DNA of 64,000 nt from Mesocentrotus franciscanus (Eukaryota > Echinodermata > Echinoidea > Camarodonta > Strongylocentrotidae): assembly GCA_037976565.1 (NCBI GenBank), contig CP137682.1, positions 6,446,827-6,510,826 on the forward strand, written 5' to 3'. Positions 1 through 10,325 of this stretch are shown piece by piece; the first letter of the stretch is position 1, and each line of letters opens with the position of its first letter. The translations under genes were made by a program, and so were the position numbers. The notes beneath the pieces were generated by a model that had not been told where the DNA came from, made no database searches, and saw only the letters and a list, made by a program, of their open reading frames with translations.

Positions 1-940
1 CCATCCTGGATTTGTAAATTAATACAAAACCTGACATTGTTCTAAATTATTTGATACCTCAAAGTATTAATAACAACAGGTTAAATATATCATAACACTT
101 TTAGAAGCAAGCAAATTACAAAACACAGTTTTCTTAGGAACTTGAAAACCAATAGAAACAAATTGTTTTTCTGAATTCCTTGTATCCAAAAATGTTGTTA
201 ATATAAATTTTGTGACCAGTACTCAACTTTACCTGTAAGGGGTAAATTGTGGATTCATTTGGGGGTATCATTCTGACCCCCTTCATGGGTGGGTGGAGCT
301 GGGGTGAGGGGTGTAATATGGTCACGTTTTACCTCCCCCGAAGATTGGAATCATTGGGTAGCACTGGCAAAACAAAACAAAGCCCCCAGAAAAGTGTAGA
401 TGCCTAATATGCAGACTCAGCTCATGCATCCCCCTCCCAATTATGTTATGTGTAATAAAAGTCTCTATCATTATCATCAACATAAAATCATTCATGTTGG
501 CAGAGTCGAGACTGTAGAAACTCACAAATGTATTTTTCCAAATATTATGAAATCAACTGTAGAATGGAAAAGGAGAACTTTTATGGCAAAAAATGAGATT
601 CATAAGCGGTAGAGTTAATAATGAAACCTGAGACATACTAGAGTCTAGTCTGGAATGCTCTACATTCTGGGTCAGGTGCCACACACAATAGGCTGGTCGC
701 CATTAGCCCAAATTTTCAAAACTGACCATTTATTCTGCTCCACAGAAATGAGCCCAAACAGACTTAGCTAAGCCTTATTAGCAGAGAAGATGAAAATAGA
801 GGTTTTTATCTCTTTTGCCTTCATGATATCAAAGTAAGACCCAGTATTGAATTTCTTTAATGAATGTGATTATCATAGAAAGTATTTCCACTATTTGGAC
901 AAATGAGCAGGCTATTTTGCCATTGAAGATGCATTCAGAC
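1..940. other. Unannotated AT-rich sequence
   Basis: No recognisable exon, RNA gene or repeat was found here. The short open frames on both strands lack any family signature. Confidence 0.5.
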
Positions 941-943
941 TAT

Positions 944-1400
944 GACCCCGTTCTCACTCACTTTGAAAGTGGTCTTAGTTAGACCGCTCCAGAGGAACGG
1001 GTCTTGAGGAACGGTTTGCGAGCGTTCACACTCCGAGCAGTTTTTTATGGCTCAAACCGCTCCACGAGTCAAAGTGGTCTTGTTGCTATGGCAGCTCAGG
1101 TCAGCGGGTCAATTTTTTTGCCCGCGGAATACAAACCGTATGTACCGTACTACATGTTTCGCGCGGAACGTCGCTATCTCACTTCCGTTCAAAGTCCGCT
1201 TCCGTTCACATTGCAAGTTAGAGCGGTCCAAACCGCTCTTAATAAGACCCGTTCCTCAAGACCACCTCCCGAGGTGGTCTTCTGGAGCGGTCCAGAAGTC
1301 CACTTCCTGGACCACTTTGACCGTTCTCACTCATCTAAGAACCGCTCCTGAGGAACGGGTCTTAGTTAGACTGCTCCAACGATGTGAATGAGAACGGGTC
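944..1400 (+). mobile_element. MITE family A, copy 1 (full length, 457 bp)
   Basis: The element starts GACCCCGTTCTCACTCAC and ends in the inverted counterpart GTGAATGAGAACGGGTC. It is flanked by an exact 3-bp direct repeat TAT (941-943 and 1401-1403), read as a target-site duplication. Two further copies lie at 28305-28629 and 51294-51743. Words such as GACCGCTCC, GAACGGGTCTT and GGTGGTCTT recur many times inside on both strands, including the palindrome GACCACCTCCCGAGGTGGTC at about 1259-1278 and a second CCGTTCTCACTCA-type word at about 1321. The terminal motif is therefore reiterated internally. No transposase is encoded, so the element is non-autonomous. The 3-bp duplication suggests PIF/Harbinger-type mobilisation; that assignment is inference. 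Confidence 0.9.
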
Positions 1401-1403
1401 TAT

Positions 1404-1932
1404 GACTCTGATGTAAATGCTCTCTGGCTCGAGCTATTTCCTCAAACAAGTAGGGAGTGCTCAACCTGTGTATACATGGAACTTCAGAGTCTGAACATTT
1501 TCTCAAGAAGCCCCGATTGGTCTGATAACTAGAGCTTGCTTGGTCTAATGGAGAGTCACCTCATACTCAAAGACAACTGCAAGAACATTCTTGATCAAAA
1601 TTGATTGTTGACAAAATACCAGATGATTTTGAGAGTTTCCACATGTACACAATATGAAATTACGAAGTATTTGAACATTATGTATCAAGGGACGAGGTTC
1701 AGTGATTTATAAGGGCGTATCTTTAGGTCAGGTGCAAATCCGTGATTTTTGGAAAAGAGGGTCACAATATTCCTAAAAATTGTTGAGAAGCACACACAAA
1801 AAAGCCAACACCTAAGTAAAGGAGAAAAAAGGGGGGCACATAGGGGAGTTGTTTAGTGAAGGTACAGATATGTCATTTTGGTTTCAAAAGTTCCTAAAGG
1901 GAGGGTAAGCAAGTTGAGACCCCCCCCCCCAA
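1404..1932. other. Unannotated sequence ending in a poly-C run
   Basis: Nothing recognisable apart from a run of about 12 C residues at 1920-1930 that abuts the next inverted-repeat element. Confidence 0.4.
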
Positions 1933-2082
1933 GCGCGTAGCCAGGATTTTATTTTAGGGATGATGATGATTCATTGTACCGTGCTCCTTTTTCTTCCTAC
2001 GTCCTCTTCCTTTTTTCTCTTCTCTTCTCTTTCTTTTTTTTGGCCAACGTTTGGGCGGCCGCTAACGCCCCTGGCTACGCGC
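1933..2082. mobile_element. Short inverted-repeat element with GCGCGTAGCCAGG ends
   Basis: A perfect 13-bp inverted repeat, GCGCGTAGCCAGG at 1933-1945 and CCTGGCTACGCGC at 2070-2082, bounds a 150-bp T-rich interior containing GCGGCCGC. Both ends abut poly-C runs. It resembles a MITE, but no target duplication can be read because of the homopolymers. The single copy in this window limits the call. Confidence 0.6.
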
Positions 2083-2339
2083 CTGCCCCCCCCCCACTCC
2101 TATCCACCAGTGCCTTCAGATCATACTTCATATGCTTGCTTAGGAGGTACATTATCTATTCATCATAAAAAGAGATGAATATTGTAACATCACTAAAGAA
2201 AGAACAGGGGAAATTGAAAGTGAAGAATGTTGCTAGAATAGGAGTAAATATTAGTTTTTTTAAATCACTTAAAATTATAACTTTTAATCTGAACTCCAAC
2301 ATGACTTTTATGATCTCTATTAAACATTTCAATAAGTCA

Positions 2340-2690
2340 TATCCAAGCCTTACTTGAGATGATAAAGGACCCCCAGCAAGGATGAATAAAAAGGGTCATA
2401 AGTTCATTGTGAAGCAGATGAGTACAAGTGATGTATACCCAGCCACTAACAACAAAAGAACTCTTACATGCTTTACTCTTCCAAAGAGGTGTATTAATGA
2501 ACCAATCTTTGGATTTCATTTACAGATATCCAAGACTTATTACAAACCATTAAGGACCCCCAGCAAAGTTGATTTAAAAGGTCACAAGGTCATGATGAAG
2601 TGCATTGAGACGAGTACACTCACCACAACGGATCTCTACAAAGGAACTCTACACACTTGAATCTTTGAAGGAGGTGCATGATGGAGACAA
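2340..2690 (+). repeat. Diverged tandem duplication, period about 187 bp
   Basis: The segment starting TATCCAAG at 2340 is repeated from 2527, followed in both by AAGGACCCCCAGCAA, GGTCA(T/C)AAG, GAGTACA and AGGTG words in the same order. A 92-codon open frame (2382-2660) spans both copies in register, giving two aligned segments beginning KGHK. The spacing of the KGHK codons is 186 bp, a multiple of three. I do not recognise the peptide and regard this as an old noncoding duplication unless conservation shows otherwise. Confidence 0.6.
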
Positions 2691-2840
2691 GTCAATATTA
2701 GACTGGTCATCCATCACAGTCAGTTACATGTATGTGATGAGAGCCTCCCAAGAAGGTAAAGTGACAGACCAACAAACCAAATGGCCCTGTTACATCTTCA
2801 TTAATAGCTAAGTTAACATGACAGTCTCCAAACTAAAGTT

Positions 2841-3410
2841 TAGCTTGTGATTTTAAACGTCAATGTTATCTTGTAGTTGGGACCATGCAGACACTCTCAT
2901 GATTTCTCATCTGTCAGCATACCTACACTTATTTAAGCGGGTGAGGATTCCTTCAACTACTTAACAATTTCTTAACTCCCTAACACCATGTTAAATTACA
3001 CGAATAATCAATTTCAATTCACCTTCACAAGCTTCCTTGTCATCAAACCCCTTGTTTGTATTATTCTCAAACTGAAGCAAACAAGTATTTCTCATTTGTA
3101 CTTCAGGATCATAGCATGGATCATACTCTTAATCTACTAGTACACTATACATCCTATTCAAAGGATGCGCTTTCTCATATGTCTGCCTTTTTGACGACCT
3201 TAATTGCACCCATTCTCAAACACAGCATGTTCGATGAGGATTACCAAAGATCACACAAACTGAAAGGATGTCATTAAAGTCTCATCCTTCGCTCCATCCA
3301 GCACCTAGCTTTAGTGAGGTTCACACGACTGTCCCTTAATTTTAGGTCATGGTTCTAAACTTTGAATTTATCTTCTAGTTAGGGACCGTGCAGACGCACT
3401 CGTGGTTATG
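2841..3410 (+). repeat. Dispersed direct repeat pair
   Basis: About 65 bp at 2841-2905 (TTATCTTGTAGTTGGGACC, then ATGCAGACACTCTCATG) recurs in diverged form at 3350-3410 (TTATCTTCTAGTTAGGGACC, then GTGCAGACGCACTCGTGG). The sequence between is not obviously repeated. The nature of the element is unknown. Confidence 0.45.
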
Positions 3411-4635
3411 AAACTTCAAGTTAACTCAAAGTTAGAAACCACGCCAGATCAGGCTTGTAAATGAAATGAATGCCTTCCTTGGCTTGTAATTAACTTGGAA
3501 TTCTCATTGTTTCAGTCCCATGTGACCCCTTTATCGTTGTTAGTGGATTGTTAGATGCTGCTTATAAGTATAGTGTTTTAAAACTTATGACGGTCTCTTG
3601 TGAACATAGCTTTCAATACCTTAATCAGAACTGATCGCAAGAATGACCAGACAGATAAGTAGCAAGCATTTCTAAATCTGGGATACCTAAGGCGTATTTC
3701 TCATCGGCTTAAGGCAGCTGTGACATAATACCCGTCTTTTACTCTGACATAACATAAATCACCTTGCATTATCAGATTCATCCCACCTCATTTCAAAAGG
3801 GATCTTCCTGACAAGCTGAACGGCTTTCTTGCACTAATAACAGGATAATCCTTTATCCATTTTTATTAAGGAGGGCAGAAAAGGATGTGCATGGCAGAGT
3901 CGGAAACAGACACAAAAGGTGGTTTGTTGAGGTCTCGGGGTATTCATCCCAGTCCCCTCCTTTGGGATATCATCACCATTGTCCAGCTCCGTTAGATGGA
4001 ACAGATGGAAGGAAAAGACGGATAATCCCTTTTTTGTCCATTTGAATAAACCTCAATAAAAAAAACATGGGTCTTTTGAAGATTTGTCCCATCAAAGGAC
4101 ACAAGAAGCCTACTGTGTTGTGAACTATTGCCATCGAGGGGTGGGCATTCGGTCAAATCTTTGCTCATTTTTATGCAATCATGAAGTCAGAAAATCAATA
4201 TATATATTTTTTTTAAATTTCATATAGCTTTCACCTCTCAAACATCTACCTTAGGCAAATGAATGCGGTTCAATAAAATTGAACAAACTGAAAACATTAC
4301 AGAGCATTGTTCAAAAAGTAATAATTATATATCAGAAGCCTAGAGAGAAAAAGAAATACAAAATGTAAGTGTAATACACTAGACTATCTATCTCAATATA
4401 ATATAATGCTCACCATCTCTCATCAGCATTCTATGTTCATGTTTAGTTGATGAAGAGACAAGTGATACACCCTTCATCAAGTTTCAGTTTTCTTGCTCAA
4501 AATGAAAAGCATGAAGTCAGCCTGGTAAATGGACATTTTCTCTGGGCTTCATTTCGCCTAAGATATAGGGTTGGGGTTGCAATTGGTTTTTAGATGACTT
4601 TTTTAGAGATAATACTTGCAATCGGTCTTTAGATT
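3411..4635. other. Unannotated sequence
   Basis: AT-rich DNA with no recognisable coding region or RNA gene. No clear repeat was identified. Confidence 0.4.
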
Positions 4636-4770
4636 AGGTTTAGGGCTAGGGTTACAAATAGCCTTTATAATATGTTTAGGGTTAGGGTTAAGTGTTTAGG
4701 GTTGGGTTTAAGTGTTTAGGGTTAGGGTTAAGTGTTTAGGGTTAGGGTTAGGGTTAGGGTTAGGGTTAAG
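4636..4770 (+). repeat. Interstitial telomere-like repeat with 20-bp higher-order unit
   Basis: Uninterrupted TTAGGG units occur at 4734-4767. Upstream the units are organised as a 20-bp period, AAGTGTTTAGGGTTAGGGTT, present about three times with one variant carrying TTGGGTTT. Degenerate units extend back to about 4636. The array sits inside unique-looking sequence on both sides, so it is not a chromosome end in this window. Confidence 0.9.
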
Positions 4771-5470
4771 TGTTTGGTCCAGGGGTTGGAGTTAAGAATT
4801 TTGTTATTGTCAGAAATTGACAGCAGAGCAACAGAAAACCTCATTTCATCATGGCTCCAACAGGTCAAGTTGCTTGAAGCGAGGAGCCATTGCGGTTCAT
4901 AGAATGGTAGGCCTGCATCTTATGTAAGAGTAGCAATTTCTTCAATTTGCCATGCAAAGTGTTTACACAATGTTATTACAGTCGGATCACACTCCTTCAA
5001 ATAAGCTCTTTTCAATCTTTAAAAGATTTCTAAAGATTAAGCATTTTATTTGCTAATGAAGAAATCCCCCTTGGGATCAATATATTTAATTGCTTCCTTA
5101 TTTCTATGGATGGAATCTCAAATAACTGCTCTCTAACTTATAATCTGTAGTAATTCTAATTGACTCTTACGAGTCAATTACCTAAGGCTTAGACTAGGTC
5201 GTTTGGAAGGTGTTCATGCAGTATACACATTATTATCAGACATTTGATACCATTTTGCACTGAACCGTGGGCCTACTCTCTCTGAGAAAAAACTTTTTTG
5301 CTCTCTAAATTAAGTATGAATACATGCAACCAATAAAACATGTACAGTTCAACTCAAAAGCCCATACATGTTTAGGTGCATATACAAAAAGAAGCTATGT
5401 ATTAGAATTATGCAAGAAATCATATGATAAGAGCAAGAGGGGCACTGACTCTATGATATATTAATTAAGG
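4771..5470. other. Mostly unannotated; one perfect short hairpin
   Basis: The only structure seen is AATTGACTC-TTAC-GAGTCAATT at 5158-5179, a 9-bp perfect stem with a 4-nt loop. Confidence 0.4.
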
Positions 5471-5604
5471 CGCTCCCCAGGGAGTGGAGATGGTGCACAT
5501 TGTGTGTGAATGAATTCAATGACCGGGGTAATAATATCTGTAAAGTGCTTAGAGACTGTATTCCGTATTAAGCGCTATGTAAATCGAGATTATTATTATT
5601 ATCA
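5471..5604 (+). repeat. SINE-like 3' end with (ATT)n tail
   Basis: The stretch carries GTAAAGTGCTTAGAGACTG followed by TTAAGCGCTATGTAAATC and then an ATT-repeat tail to about 5604. Tails of this form are a familiar 3' end of SINEs and their partner LINEs in fish and marine invertebrates. A diverged match occurs at 14980-15035. No tRNA-like head can be assigned to this copy. Confidence 0.65.
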
Positions 5605-5699
5605 TAGCTGATAAAATGTTTTATTTTGTACAATCACTTGTTGTATGAAGTTTGTTTGATTTGATTTTTTGACTGCTTGTATTGTAAGTAAGCAACCAG

Positions 5700-5844
5700 G
5701 GGACTGACGGCTTTAAATCCTCTCCAAGGGACTTGGTAATGAGGATTAATGCCTTACCAAAGGGCACTAGTGCATCGACTTGGTTTTGAACCTGGAACCT
5801 CTCAGTTATGAGACAACTGCTCTACCACTGAGACATCGAGCCTT
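5700..5844 (-). repeat. tRNA-derived SINE head, minus strand
   Basis: Read on the minus strand from 5844, the sequence begins GGCTCGATGTCTCAGTGG, then TAGAGCAG, GTCTCATAACTGAGAGG and GGTTCAAAACC. These occupy the positions of a tRNA A box, anticodon arm and B box. The 3' acceptor strand does not pair with the 5' strand and no CCA-adjacent end is formed, so it is not an intact tRNA gene. The anticodon arm resembles elongator tRNA-Met (CAT). It is best read as a Pol III SINE head or tRNA pseudogene. Confidence 0.65.
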
Positions 5845-6733
5845 CTAATGAAGTTGTAAGCAGAAGAACTAGATCCCGAAACTCTCTTTATGATGGACTT
5901 TCATCTTGTACCAAAAGAAAATGAGATGATTAAATTTGATTTTGCATACCGGTAGACAAAAATAGAAGATTCACCTCTCTCTGTTCTGAAACAAACCTTT
6001 TATTTTCTGTTCTAAACTTTCTCAATCGATAAACCTTTTTGTACTACATCATTATCTGTTTCATTCTGTCTCATTCTGTCCACCATTATTCCTTTTTTTT
6101 TTCTTCTTCCAAAATGAATTCCATCACATACCTTATGCCACATTGTCCCAACATGACCATATGTTTGTATGTCATCACATCTTGGGTTCCCATAGACCTC
6201 TTGTCTATCCACATCTCTCCATAATTCTGCACGATCTCTTCCAAAACGAAGCCTGATTTCACCAATTTTCAGCATTAAAAGGAAGGAGGGTTTGGTCTGA
6301 AACAATGATTTCTTTCAAACAAGTTCCAGACATACCCTCAGGATTTTTCCCATGCACTACATCACATTTCACTTATACCAGCCTTGGTGGAATCACCTAT
6401 TAATATATGTACAAAATCTAGCATACCGGTACAGCAAAACTCATTGCACACTTTGAAATGCAAGAGATTAACATTCAGGTGAGAAATTCATGATGATGAA
6501 TTTTCATTATGGGGTGGTTCTTCTGAAGATGTGGAGGGTGTGCACATAACATAAGACCTGTCTGTGGTAAAAGTCCACTTAAGATAACAGATAACATCTC
6601 TTATTTATGGATAAACAACAGAATGGTGTCTCCAGAAGAACCCATGATTGTATTTGTATGTCTTTAATATTTTCTTCTATATAATGTGCACAGCATGCTT
6701 TCATATGTGTAGGATTTCTAAGTTCATTATCCT
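5845..6733. other. Unannotated sequence
   Basis: No supported feature. A 97-codon minus-strand open frame at 6012-6305 has no recognisable family features. Confidence 0.35.
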
Positions 6734-7095
6734 AGAGCAGTTCTGTTACCTCATAATAAGACGTTGTACTTTTGAGAAACCTCAGAAATCCTCCACATGC
6801 TCATCGTTATAATGGGATTTGTGTTAAAGGATGGGATTTGTGTTAAAGGATGTAACTGCATGAGCTAATCTTTACACATTCTGGTTTATACAGCATGAAG
6901 ATTCTGTTTCCTCATAGCACATCGTTCTTTTGAGAAACCCAACAAATCCTCCACATGCCCATCGTTATAATGGGATTCGTGTTAAAGGATGTAACTGCAT
7001 GAGCTAATCTTTACGCATTCCGGTTTATACAGTATGAAGATTCTGTTTCCTCATAGGACATCGTTCTTTTGAGAAACCCAACAAATCCTCCTTGT
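6734..7095 (+). repeat. Tandem duplication, period about 139 bp
   Basis: The block with TTTTGAGAAACC, AAATCCTCCACATGC, CATCGTTATAATGGGATT, GTGTTAAAGGATG and GAAGATTCTGTTTCCTCATA is present twice nearly identically and begins a third time before diverging near 7090. The first copy contains an extra 19-bp repeat of GATGGGATTTGTGTTAAAG. The high similarity suggests a fairly recent duplication. Confidence 0.85.
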
Positions 7096-8722
7096 CTTCA
7101 TTTGAAAAGAATACATTTACCTACGCTATGAACTGATATTTCTCACTAGCCAAAATGTGTACAATATAAAATTATATCATTAATGTGTCAGATATTGCAA
7201 AGGCATTTATGTTCCATTTGAATTGTCTGATAAAGATGTATCCAATATATCACTTCAAGTTTAGAGCTCATGTCTGATCATATTGGCATTACTGAATATA
7301 CTTCATTGTTATGGGTCTTACATCTGGGAATGGATATTTGACAAATATATATTACTCTTGTTGTGAATCATCAGAGTACACAATACCCCCAGGAAAGGCC
7401 AATACTGTAAACAACTTTCTTGTAATTCATGCACTTCAATATCAATGTCCTGCCTAAAACAACAACAACAACAAAGTCACATTACATGATTACACATGAA
7501 TCTTCATCAATTAAGTTAATAAGCACTTAAAGTTCAAGGTATAGTCACTGCTTCCATATATTAAGGGAAATTATAGTTTGTTAGGAATCTTATAAACAAA
7601 AAATGGGTCTACTGTTTATACATTTTAAATGCAGACAAGAGAAATGAAAGTCTCAAGGTACTAAATTTTTACAAAAATTTTCAGACATTTTCTTGCAGGA
7701 AATCAAACTAGAAGAAATTAGGTTATTTCCTGCCAATATTGTAGTTTTTCAAGTCTCAATAGAATTAAATGACTTCATGGATGGTGGACCAATATGAGGT
7801 GGTCCATATACATGTCCCTTTCTATACAATATAGTTGGAAACCAAATCAATCACTCGATTTAGATGGTGGATAAGCGCCTATGTAACATGATTACAATGT
7901 TTAACTGTCTAGTCACCATGGATACATTAACAATGTTTTTAAAACTCTAAGTTAGACTTCAAAAATAGAATATAATTATACAATTTCATTCAGGAAGGTC
8001 AAAAAAATGAGTCAGGATTCAGAGTTAAATCACATTCCCCTAGAGGCAAGAACATTTAAACAGCTAAAAAGATTTTTTAGACTTTTAGCAGCCATTCAAA
8101 TTAAGAGTACCTAAACCCTTTATACCAACCTGTGTTGATCCAGGACCCATTAAAGGGTGCTCTGAAAGAATTAATTAATTGGTATGATTGAGCTTCTAAT
8201 TCTAAATAAAATAGATGGAACATTCCTACACTTTTCAAACCAATTGTCATTTGTCAACATTGTATATAATTCTGGACTTGATGTTGAACGGTCGGACAGC
8301 TCAGGTTATTTTCCTTAACAAGCTCTCCTAGGTTTGACCCCAATATCCACATTCTTCCCTGCTGAGGTCTCATCCTCTTGAGGATTGGAAGAAAGTCCCC
8401 TCATCCTCTCTCCCCCAAAACAGACCCATTCACATCATCCAAGGAATCAAATGATTAAAATTAGACCTCCAAGTTTCCTCATAATATCACCAACATTCAA
8501 ATAAAAAAGAAGGCAGAAGAATGGAAGAAAATAAGAGACCACACAAAATGCTAGGATAAGGAGAAGAAGATTGGATAGAAAATATCCTCATATTTAAATG
8601 CACATCTAGAGAATATTATCACACAGAAAAGGTACAGTTTCTAACTCTTTCATCTAACCACCCAAATGTGAAAGGGGCATTCAACTTTCTTCCAGTTAAA
8701 AACCATGAAACCTAACCAAAAA
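7096..8722. other. Unannotated sequence
   Basis: AT-rich DNA without supported features, apart from a short CAA run near 7460. Confidence 0.35.
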
Positions 8723-9000
8723 GGGGGTGAAAGCCGCTCAGTAGGACTACCAACTTCATCTCATCACCATGGCCAGGCCAGGGAGTGCATCATTACATCA
8801 GGGAGATGGTTGTACAACACTATCAACTAAACATGTGAAGACTTTCCTCTCAGTCACTCTATCCCCTTCAACAAGGCCAACAAACTACACCAAGAAGGGG
8901 GTCAGCAGGCTAGCTGTTTATGACACAAGACTACAAAACTTCATCTCAGCACTCTGATATTGGACTTGGAATACCACATCAAGGAGGGCATCATTGGGTA
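8723..9000 (+). repeat. Diverged tandem duplication
   Basis: An AAGGGGGT word, a CTTCATCTCA word and a GGAG(T/G)GCATCAT word recur in the same order in a first copy (about 8718-8820) and a second copy (about 8893-9015). The match is patchy, consistent with an old local duplication. A 62-codon frame at 8769-8957 overlaps it but shows no protein family signature. Confidence 0.4.
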
Positions 9001-9058
9001 CAACTACCAGTACCAGACATCAGATCAACTTTAGATTTTTCATTCCGGTGTTTTGTCA

Positions 9059-9077
9059 GTAGTTGCTAAGCAACTAC
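9059..9077. repeat. Short perfect hairpin
   Basis: GTAGTTGC-TAA-GCAACTAC forms an 8-bp stem with a 3-nt loop. No role is assigned. Confidence 0.4.
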
Positions 9078-9664
9078 CAGCAAATAATACAACAACAAAA
9101 ATTTAAAAATCCACCTCTGGAGTGTGTTTTTTTTTAAACGCCAGCAGAAATTTCACTAATTTTTGCAGTGTAATTGCCTGCTCTTGAAACATCTGTGAAT
9201 GATTCCCGTGTTTGGTCAAGTGACACTCCTTGCTTCCGTGTGATTGCATGCAGATCAGCGACAAGTCGCACATAAGCATTACTCACCCCCAAAACAGAAT
9301 GAGCAAACACCAACGGTTTCTTATGCCATGGGTTTTTCCAGTAGTATAAATGGCAGTCCCAAAAATCAGTGATTTTTCAAAATTTTGTTTTGGGCTGTGT
9401 AAATGGGCCTGTACTCTGTTGAAAAGTACACCACATACAGTTTGCATTTCCAAGTAATCCTGAAAGCGTATTCAGTGTCAAAAGCCCAAATAGTTAAGTT
9501 TGCATGTTGAGGTATGTGGATGGCCTCTAGCAGTCATGACTTTCACCCTTAATCAAATAATTGAATTACGAGAGAAAACCAGTGAAAATCTAGACTGCAT
9601 CAGAAATGTAAGAAGTTGAGAAAAAGGAACGCACAGGAGGTAGAAGTGACAGATATATTGAATG

Positions 9665-9715
9665 TTCTGAGCCAGAAGGGCAGTAACTCTGTGATGAAGT
9701 ACATGACTTAACACA
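9665..9715. mobile_element. MITE family B, single arm
   Basis: The arm carries TCTGAGCCAGAAGGGCAGTAA followed by the usual ACTCTGTGATGAAGTA interior of this family. The right arm is missing or too diverged to see, so this is a truncated copy. The family is described at 56490-56572. Confidence 0.5.
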
Positions 9716-9716
9716 G

Positions 9717-9800
9717 GGCTCCACAACTACTTTTTACAAATGGGGTATGGATTCAAAATTGGAGGGTCTGTATGAATGAGTCCCCTGTTTAATCTTCATA
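9717..9800 (+). repeat. Dispersed repeat shared with 51836-51910
   Basis: CAGGGCTCCACAACTA, then a GGGTCTGTATGAATGAG word, match CAGGGCTCCCCACTAAC and GGGTCTGTATGCATGAG at 51836-51910. The pair is too short to classify. Confidence 0.5.
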
Positions 9801-10262
9801 TTTGATAGTGTGGATTTAAAAAGTAGACCCCAAATCGGTATCAACATGTTAATATAGAGCCAAAATGATGTTTACTCTGCTCTGTAAGAAGTAGCTCAGT
9901 TTACACCCGTCTAGCTCTCTCAACTAAGGTTGTTACCCTAGGCCTAGACCTATAACACAAACAATCTTTATTTCACATGAAGTTTAAATTCTGAAATTCT
10001 AATGATCATAAAACAGCCGCCTACAAAGGTTGCTGCAGGCACAAACACTGTCCTGTCATCATGACAAAGGATCTGGAACATCAATGTTGTAGACTTGGCT
10101 CAACCACACCAGTCACCTTGGATGATGCTAAAGATAGAGTCAAACCAGAGTCTTCACACCCAGACTATGTATCACCTGCAAGTTGGTGAAGCTAGCTACA
10201 GACATTACACTTGCTTGTGTCTGGCAATCACAGAGCCAAGGGTATCAGGTAGCCTACTTAAA

Positions 10263-10325
10263 AGGTCATCCCAGGTCACCAAGGTCAAATGGAGGTCATG
10301 TCAGGACAAGCTGGGTCAAGGGTCA
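10263..10325 (+). promoter_or_regulatory. Cluster of six AGGTCA-type direct half-sites
   Basis: AGGTCA occurs at 10263, 10273, 10282 and 10293, and GGGTCA at 10313 and 10320, all in the same orientation. The spacings give DR4, DR3, DR5 and DR1 arrangements. AGGTCA direct repeats are the binding sites of nuclear receptors such as RXR heterodimers. That this cluster is functional is inference. A tandem-repeat origin is possible, since each site lies in a loosely repeated 10-bp context. Confidence 0.45.

Noticed and set aside
4636..4770. Chromosome end
   Set aside because: Unique-looking sequence continues for kilobases on both sides.
5700..5844. Functional tRNA-Met gene
   Set aside because: The A- and B-box words are present, but the acceptor stem does not close, so it fits a SINE head or pseudogene.
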